Part shown: piece after piece, positions 15,180 to 19,311 of the stretch
Layout of the letters: each line of letters opens with the position of its first letter
How positions within the stretch are numbered: position 1 is the stretch's first letter
Assembly (NCBI GenBank): GCA_041623895.1
Contig: JBFJVZ010000098.1
Coordinates: 1-19,311 of the forward strand
DNA length: 19,311 nucleotides
Source: JBFJVZ01 sp041623895
GTDB taxonomy: Bacteria > Planctomycetota > Planctomycetia > Pirellulales > Pirellulaceae
Direction: 5' to 3'
Program-made: the position numbers and the translations under genes
Notes under the pieces: generated by a model
Seen by the model: only the letters and a program-made list of their open reading frames with translations
The model's database searches: none
Told to the model about the DNA's origin: nothing

Positions 15180-16588
15180 GAAACCTCTGGGGCTGACGAT
15201 GAGTCAATCAATTTGGCGGTGAAAACAAAGCTGGTCTTTTCCGACTCGCGATTCCATTCTACGCGTCCGCCCAAACGCTCGGCTGATCGAGCGACCAAGG
15301 GCAGACCCAAACCGAGACCTTCCGGCTTGGAGGAGACAAACGGATCGAATAATTCGGAGCTGACTTCGGGGGGTGGTCCCGGTCCGTCATCTTCAACATG
15401 GATCTGCAACATTCGGTCCGCTGTGGCAGTTGCCGTTACCAGCACGTTTCCGCCCGCTTGCAGGGCATTCAGCACCAGGTTGGAGATCGAGGCCGACAGA
15501 CTTGGTCCGTCCGCAACGGCTTGCTGTTCTAAGTTGTCATCGATTTGCCAGTGGAGATTGACGCGCAAATGTTTTGCTGCCGCATCCAGGCTGCCGCGGA
15601 TATCGTTGATGCACTGCAACACACCAGCGGGATGATCTTCGTCTTGTTTGCCCGCCGCCACCAATAACAAACGGCGGACGTGGTCTTCGGTTTGTTCGAC
15701 TTGAGAAAGCGCGATACCAAGTGTTTCGTCGTCCTGGGCATGACAGTGACTCGCGTGCAGTTCAATCGCCATCCGGGCACCCGTCAAACTGTTTCGCAAT
15801 TGATGAGCCAGTCCGCCCGCGATTTGATGCAGCAGTTTTTCGCCCTGGCTGCGCGAGAGTTGAGTCCACATGCGGCGAAGTTGATCACTCATCCGACCCA
15901 CCGATTTCGCCAACAAACCAACTTCGTCATGCACGCCAATGGGGATATCGGTACCAAAGTCACCCTCGGCAATGCGGTCCACTTTTTGTCCAAGTCGCGA
16001 TAGCCGGCCGATCAAGCGACCAGCCATCAACAAAGTGACGGATGTCAACAGGAAAACCGTTGATAATCCTGTCACCAGTGGCAGACCGGCGGCCCGCAAT
16101 CGGGCGGCCCGTAGTTCGCTTTCATCAAACAGGACAACGACGCGGTCCGCGCCATCGTCGCTTGTTCCGCGTCGCTGAAAGACCCCCGCCAGGAATTGCC
16201 GCTGCCCAACCCGCATGGATTGCCTGATCCCGTCGTCGCCAGGTTGAATGTCGCCAGGTTGAAACCTGTCGCCGCGAAAGTCAGCGGGCAATTCGATTGA
16301 CGAGGCAACGATGTTTCCTTCCTTTGATAAAGTCATCAGTTCGGTGTTGGTCAAATCCGCGAGCAACTCGATGACCTGGGGATAGAAGGGAAAAGATGCA
16401 CCGGAAAGCGTTCCTGAGATGCCATCGAATCGAGCAGCCAGTTGCTGTTTGGCCCAGCGGTCGCCCAGCCAATAAGAGCCGACCGCCACCGCGATCGCAG
16501 CCACAATCGACACGGCCAACAGCGGCAGAAGCAGTCGAATGCGAAGCGAATGGAATCGTGATTTCAACGAATGAGCCTCATCAAGCAA
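15176..16588 (-). CDS. Membrane sensor histidine kinase, partner of the NtrC-type regulator
   Basis: The protein has 470 residues. Membrane segments at about 17-40 and 168-190 flank a periplasmic sensor of about 125 residues with no family I recognise. HAMP spans about 190-245. The dimerisation helix carries His262 in GGLAHQLRNSLTGARMA, and the ATPase domain shows the N box NLVLNALQAG (370-379), G1 EDDGPGPP (399-406), F box FDPFVSS (414-420) and G2 EGLGLGLPL (423-431). In most HisKA kinases the His is followed by Glu or Asp and the motif ends in Asn-Pro; here it is His-Gln-Leu-Arg-Asn-Ser. The start is taken as TTG at 16588: there is no ATG or GTG between it and an upstream in-frame stop, and a later TTG (16567) is possible. 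A 15-bp tandem duplication gives QPGDIQPGD in the sensor region. Confidence 0.94.
   Translation of the reverse strand: MLDEAHSLKSRFHSLRIRLLLPLLAVSIVAAIAVAVGSYWLGDRWAKQQLAARFDGISGTLSGASFPFYPQVIELLADLTNTELMTLSKEGNIVASSIELPADFRGDRFQPGDIQPGDDGIRQSMRVGQRQFLAGVFQRRGTSDDGADRVVVLFDESELRAARLRAAGLPLVTGLSTVFLLTSVTLLMAGRLIGRLSRLGQKVDRIAEGDFGTDIPIGVHDEVGLLAKSVGRMSDQLRRMWTQLSRSQGEKLLHQIAGGLAHQLRNSLTGARMAIELHASHCHAQDDETLGIALSQVEQTEDHVRRLLLVAAGKQDEDHPAGVLQCINDIRGSLDAAAKHLRVNLHWQIDDNLEQQAVADGPSLSASISNLVLNALQAGGNVLVTATATADRMLQIHVEDDGPGPPPEVSSELFDPFVSSKPEGLGLGLPLVARSAERLGGRVEWNRESEKTSFVFTAKLIDSSSAPEVS
16235..16263. repeat. In-frame 15-bp tandem duplication inside the kinase gene
   Basis: GTCGCCAGGTTGAA occurs at 16235-16248 and 16250-16263, period 15. 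On the coding strand it duplicates five residues (QPGDI-QPGD, about 110-118) in the periplasmic sensor domain. The length keeps the frame, so copy number could vary without breaking the gene. Confidence 0.8.
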
Positions 16589-16681
16589 CGCGATCGGTCG
16601 CTGGTGGAATGTCCGTCATCCGTGGCGGATTTGCCATCACAGGCGAGTGGTTTCGCGTTCGGATTATCATGGGTTTGGCAT

Positions 16682-16698
16682 TTGGTACGGGGGTTGCA
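16682..16698 (+). promoter_or_regulatory. Sigma-54 (-24/-12) promoter of the DUF1559 gene
   Basis: TTGGTACGGGGGTTGCA matches the RpoN consensus TTGGCACG-N4-TTGCA with a single difference (T for C in the -24 block). The invariant GG (16684-16685) and GC (16696-16697) are separated by the required 10 bases. The predicted transcription start is near 16709, about 78 bases before the ATG at 16787. The module next door encodes a GAFTGA-containing activator, its expected regulator. A small dyad, ATCCG-TGG-CGGAT (16618-16630), lies about 55-65 bases upstream of the -24 element and is one candidate activator half-site pair. Confidence 0.8.
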
Positions 16699-16786
16699 CT
16701 ACGGCTTGTGCCTGCCGGCTCTCCGTGCATGACGGTTGGCAACAAAATCAACCGTGTGGAAGATAGTGAAGATAGTAACGATCCAT

Positions 16787-17794
16787 ATGAAAAAAACACC
16801 TCACGGTTTTACCTTAGTCGAACTTCTCGTGGTGATCGCGATCATCGGGATTCTGGTCGGTTTGATGTTGCCGGCTGTCCAGGCTGCTCGGGAAGCCGCT
16901 CGTCGAATTCAATGTAGCAATCACCTCAAACAGATTTCGCTCGCCTGCCAGAACTATCACAGCGCATTCAAGAAACTGCCGCCATCGGCCCTGGTCGATT
17001 TATCCGTCAGTAATACCAGCAACAACGGATCGTGGGGCGTTCATGGTCGCATCTTACCGTTCCTGGAAAGAATCGATCTGCACGAAAGAGTGGATCTCTC
17101 TGTGGGCTGGGATCATCAGATGGCGATCGACGGCGTCAAGGTCGAACCATATGCGTGTCCCAGCGACCCAGGGACCGACCAACCGCGATATCCCGGCGGC
17201 GGACGGCCGACGCTGTATCCGACCAGCTACGGATTTAACTTCGGTACCTGGTTCGTCTTCAATCCGCAATCACGCAAAGGCGGCGACGGGATGTTCTATC
17301 CCAACAAGCTGATGCGCTATCGCGATTGTTTGGATGGTACAAGCCACACCCTGTTGGTCTCCGAAGTCAAAACCTGGACACACTACATGCGGAATGGTGG
17401 GCCGCCGTCGACAACGCAGCCGATCAACGCAGACGAACTGTCGCTGGTTGCCGTCACGGGCTCGCAATTCAAAAACACCGGTCACACCGAATGGCCCGAC
17501 GGGCGCGTCCATCACACGGGCTTTACGACATTGATGACACCCAACACAACCGTCCCGCTGGAAGTGGGCGGTGTGGAGCACGATGTCGATTACAATTCCT
17601 GGCAAGAAGGAAAAAACGGGATCTTGGGAAACCCCACCTACGCCGCCATTACTTCGCGCAGCTATCACGTCGGGATGGTGCACGCCGGCTTTCTGGATGG
17701 ATCGGTAACCAGCATCACCGATTCGATCGACGTCGATATCTGGCATGCCATGGGCACGCGACGCGGACGCGAAGTAATTCAGCGCGAGCCTTAA
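16787..17794 (+). CDS. DUF1559 protein with prepilin-type N-terminus
   Basis: The protein has 335 residues. The leader MKKTPHG is followed by FTLVELLVVIAIIGILVGLM (8-27), with Glu12 at mature +5, and then LPAVQAAREAARRIQCSNHLKQ, the signature of planctomycete DUF1559 (SBP_bac_10) proteins. The body ends with the family's C-terminal block HVGMVHAGFLDGSVTSITDSID and MGTRRGREVI. The ATG at 16787 is preferred because it gives a compact basic leader; an in-frame TTG at 16736 would add 17 residues and is less likely. The gene is divergent from the kinase/regulator operon and has a sigma-54 promoter. The family is predicted to be processed by prepilin peptidase and to form surface or periplasmic pseudopilin-like proteins; the function is unproven. 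The copy is intact. Confidence 0.95.
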   Translation: MKKTPHGFTLVELLVVIAIIGILVGLMLPAVQAAREAARRIQCSNHLKQISLACQNYHSAFKKLPPSALVDLSVSNTSNNGSWGVHGRILPFLERIDLHERVDLSVGWDHQMAIDGVKVEPYACPSDPGTDQPRYPGGGRPTLYPTSYGFNFGTWFVFNPQSRKGGDGMFYPNKLMRYRDCLDGTSHTLLVSEVKTWTHYMRNGGPPSTTQPINADELSLVAVTGSQFKNTGHTEWPDGRVHHTGFTTLMTPNTTVPLEVGGVEHDVDYNSWQEGKNGILGNPTYAAITSRSYHVGMVHAGFLDGSVTSITDSIDVDIWHAMGTRRGREVIQREP

Positions 17795-17815
17795 TTCGCT
17801 GAAGCATCTTTCTTG

Positions 17816-17836
17816 GTAGGCCAGGTCCCGGCCTAC
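17816..17836. terminator. Hairpin after the DUF1559 gene
   Basis: GTAGGCC (17816-17822), loop AGGTCCC, GGCCTAC (17830-17836): a perfect 7-bp stem 22 bases past the DUF1559 stop. ATTGTTTG follows on the plus strand, a weak U-tract at best. The GTAG head also fits a REP-like element. It may end transcription of the DUF1559 gene, and it lies beyond the 3' end of the convergent lipoprotein gene as well. Confidence 0.45.
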
Positions 17837-17944
17837 ATTGTTTGCGCGTTAATCAGACGACACAGACCTGACGCGGTAAATTCCATACGCGACCGCCAGC
17901 ATCCATGGCACATGCTGGACAAACACGACCACAAACAGGGATGA

Positions 17945-18085
17945 TCACCACGCATGCGGGCTGACGTGGCTGCCACAACTGCCATCGGCGCATCCGCCGC
18001 CGCCCCAACAACCGGCGGCAAGTGGAATGATGGCGAGTGCGACAACAGCGACGAGCGTGCGCAGACTCTTGGATGCGTGAAACAT
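17945..18085 (-). CDS. Small Cys/Gly/His-rich lipoprotein, 46 aa
   Basis: The ATG at 18085 is preceded at 7 bases by AAGGAGG, the best Shine-Dalgarno site in the window, which makes this short gene credible. The 46-residue product has a basic start (MFHASKSLR), a hydrophobic stretch (TLVAVVALAIIPLA) and a lipobox LAAGC with the lipidated Cys at about residue 27. The predicted mature peptide is only about 20 residues: CWGGGGCADGSCGSHVSPHA plus Trp. Two further Cys and two His are suggestive of metal or thiol chemistry, but this is only inference. A longer in-frame reading from an upstream ATG at 18151 lacks a ribosome-binding site and would bury the signal peptide. The gene is divergent from the P460 gene and converges on the DUF1559 gene. 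No known family was recognised. Confidence 0.75.
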   Translation of the reverse strand: MFHASKSLRTLVAVVALAIIPLAAGCWGGGGCADGSCGSHVSPHAW

Positions 18086-18092
18086 GACCCGG

Positions 18093-18099
18093 CCTCCTT
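18093..18099 (-). promoter_or_regulatory. Strong ribosome-binding site of the small lipoprotein
   Basis: AAGGAGG on the minus strand, 7 bases before the ATG at 18085. It decides the start and is the main evidence that this short gene is translated. Confidence 0.8.
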
Positions 18100-18295
18100 G
18101 CCGTGATACAATGAATTGAAGCGTAGTTCGACAAAGCTTTGCAATGTCCAACGCAGCGGCCCATCCGCCAAGTCCAGCAAAGAAACATCAAATTTCAGCA
18201 AATCAGTGGCAGGTCATGCCGCCATACAGGCATTGAAATGATGATGCCCGTCGTTAGCAAGCACCTTCCTTTTGCCTGATTGATTGCCGCCTGCC

Positions 18296-18299
18296 GGAG
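18296..18299 (+). promoter_or_regulatory. Ribosome-binding site of the cytochrome P460 gene
   Basis: GGAG, 8 bases before the ATG at 18308. It favours this ATG over an in-frame TTG at 18284. Confidence 0.55.
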
Positions 18300-18307
18300 T
18301 TTTGCCC

Positions 18308-18976
18308 ATGAATACCCAACCACTGAATATCCCATCACTTGCCCGTCGTTTCACGGTCTACCTGCCCGGCTTCTTGATCGCCGTTGTTTGCCTGATCGAC
18401 AGCGCGGCTTTCGCGCAAAGTGGTTCAGGAATTGTTTATCCGCAAGGATCACCCTATCCCCAGGGCAGGATCATTCAGTCGTCGCCGCTGCAAGGAAGCG
18501 GCACGATCATTCAAAGCCGCCCCATTCAAGGTGCAGTGACTCAAGGCTCGGCGACCCAAGGCTCGGCCATCCGCGCCCAGGAAACGTTCGAGTCAAAATT
18601 TTGGCAGTATCTAAACGAAGCTCGCTATCGCGAATGGGCGCCGGTGGCCGGCACAACGGGAGAAGCCTACGAAGGCCAGAGTCCTCACGGGGCGATGATC
18701 AAGATGTATCTGAATCGCCGGGCCGCCGGACGTCCGGACGAATTGCCTGCCGGTTCCGTGGTCGTCAAAGAGAACTATGGAGCGGATGGAAAGACGCTGA
18801 TGGCCGTCACGACGATGTACCGACCCAAGACTTACAAAGGCTGGTATTGGACGAAGTACAACCCTGATGGCAGCGTGGCAACCAAAGACGGCAAACGTCT
18901 GGCCGGACAAGTGAAAGGCTGCATCGATTGCCACGCCGGCGCCGGCGGAAACGACGACGTCTTTTTCAATGACTGA
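18308..18976 (+). CDS. Cytochrome P460-family protein, exported
   Basis: The protein has 222 residues. It has a signal peptide with RR at 13-14, a hydrophobic core of about 17-30, and probable cleavage after AFA (36). Residues about 38-92 are a low-complexity linker with recurrent QG/QGS units (PIQGAVTQGSATQGSA). The domain from about 95 to the end matches cytochrome P460: YREWAPV, SPHGAMIKMYLN, LPAGSVVVKENYGADGK, TTMYRPKTYKGWYWTKY, and a single haem c motif CIDCH (205-209) near the C-terminus, followed by DDVFF. Family members are periplasmic mono-haem proteins, either hydroxylamine-oxidising P460 or the cytochrome c'-beta type that binds NO. The Lys cross-link that separates them cannot be assigned here, so the activity is open. 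The gene stands alone on the plus strand, 222 bases from the divergent lipoprotein gene. Confidence 0.9.
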   Translation: MNTQPLNIPSLARRFTVYLPGFLIAVVCLIDSAAFAQSGSGIVYPQGSPYPQGRIIQSSPLQGSGTIIQSRPIQGAVTQGSATQGSAIRAQETFESKFWQYLNEARYREWAPVAGTTGEAYEGQSPHGAMIKMYLNRRAAGRPDELPAGSVVVKENYGADGKTLMAVTTMYRPKTYKGWYWTKYNPDGSVATKDGKRLAGQVKGCIDCHAGAGGNDDVFFND

Positions 18977-19117
18977 TGCAAGGCTGATTCATCGAGAGTT
19001 TCGCTTCCGCCAGCCCTCGGGAAAATGCCCTGACAAGAGTGTGTTGAGACGGTCTCGGTTTCTGATACGAGAATCAATCGAGACCAAACCGATCCGTCCA
19101 TTGCGTCGCTATGTTTT

Positions 19118-19142
19118 TGTATCGCCCTGCAAGGGCGATACA
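19118..19142. repeat. Perfect 10-bp-stem hairpin
   Basis: TGTATCGCCC, loop TGCAA, GGGCGATACA. It is preceded by a T-run (19113-19118) but not followed by one on either strand, so it looks like an intergenic repeat and not a terminator. Confidence 0.6.
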
Positions 19143-19183
19143 CTGGGAGTTTGACATCCACAGCAAGCCTCGACCGACAACAG

Positions 19184-19311
19184 GTAGCGGGCATGCTCCG
19201 CGACCGCGTTCGTTTGCGGAGAGCCTGTGAATTTATTCGCCGGCGGCGAAAGTACGTCGTCGTTTGCTCCGCAAACGAACGCTTAAGGGAACGCTCGTTC
19301 GCGGAGCGAAC
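19184..19311. repeat. Cluster of REP-like hairpins reaching the window edge
   Basis: GTAG at 19184-19187 is followed by GCGGGCATGCTCCGC, an imperfect hairpin. A perfect 16-bp inverted repeat pairs 19206-19221 with 19267-19282. The right arm is part of a smaller hairpin, CGTTTGC-TCC-GCAAACG, and GTTCGC-GGA-GCGAAC ends at the window edge. The shared TCC/GGA triloop and GTAG head link these to the element at 5131-5217. The cluster may continue beyond 19311. Confidence 0.65.

Larger units (their letters stand above)
18977..19311. other. Gene-free, repeat-rich right end
   Basis: No supportable gene was seen in these 335 bases. About 75 bases after the P460 stop there is an inverted repeat, GGTCTCG (19051-19057) with CGAGACC (19079-19085), extendable to 10 pairs with one wobble; it may help terminate the P460 message, though no U-run follows. 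Hairpins follow at 19118-19142 and a REP-like cluster occupies 19184-19311. Confidence 0.6.

Noticed and set aside
16736..16786. TTG at 16736 as the start of the DUF1559 protein
   Set aside because: The ATG at 16787 yields a typical short basic prepilin leader; the upstream extension would make an unusually long leader with hydrophobic residues.

Overview
The window looks like chromosomal DNA of a planctomycete, probably of the Rhodopirellula/Pirellulaceae type. The main evidence is a DUF1559 protein with a prepilin-like N-terminus (a family greatly expanded in Planctomycetes), several proteins beginning with FTLVELLVVI-type prepilin signals, frequent TTG starts or starts without a Shine-Dalgarno site, moderate GC content, and spacers full of hairpin repeats. 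No phage, transposase, integrase or CRISPR array is visible.

Positions 1-10299 hold a co-directional minus-strand cluster for a type IV pilus / type II secretion-like machine. In transcription order it has a GspE/PilB-type ATPase (10299-8542), a PilT-type retraction ATPase (8112-7003), a second GspE/PilB-type ATPase (6945-5233), a GspF/PilC inner-membrane platform protein (5083-3641), and three prepilin-like proteins. These are a GspG-like one (3546-2293), a 460-residue one (2296-914), and a GspH-like one that runs off the left edge (914-1). The last three overlap by 4 and 1 bases. Secretin, alignment proteins (PilMNO/GspLM) and prepilin peptidase are not in the window.

Positions 10754-13450, also minus strand, hold housekeeping genes: tgt (queuosine tRNA modification), a TPR protein ending in two RNA-polymerase-alpha-CTD-like domains, and a tRNA-Thr(CGU) with a recognisable promoter. 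A purine/pyrimidine inverted repeat separates these from the next block and forms the 3' end of the response regulator gene.

Positions 13764-17794 form a regulatory module. A histidine kinase and an NtrC-family sigma-54 activator overlap by 4 bases on the minus strand. Divergent from them is a DUF1559 prepilin-like gene preceded by an excellent -24/-12 sigma-54 promoter. The arrangement resembles PilS/PilR control of a pilin gene, although the sensor is built differently from PilS.

Positions 17795-19311 hold a 46-residue lipoprotein with a strong ribosome-binding site (minus), a cytochrome P460-family protein with one CxxCH haem motif (plus), and a right-hand spacer of REP-like hairpins. Several hairpins in the window share a TCC/GGA triloop and some have a GTAG head, the signature of REP elements mobilised by RAYT (TnpA-REP) proteins.

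The observations most worth following up are the sigma-54 two-component/prepilin module, the TPR plus double alpha-CTD protein, the roughly 65-residue hydrophobic insertion in the GspF protein, and the low-complexity repeat that supplies the response regulator's C-terminus.
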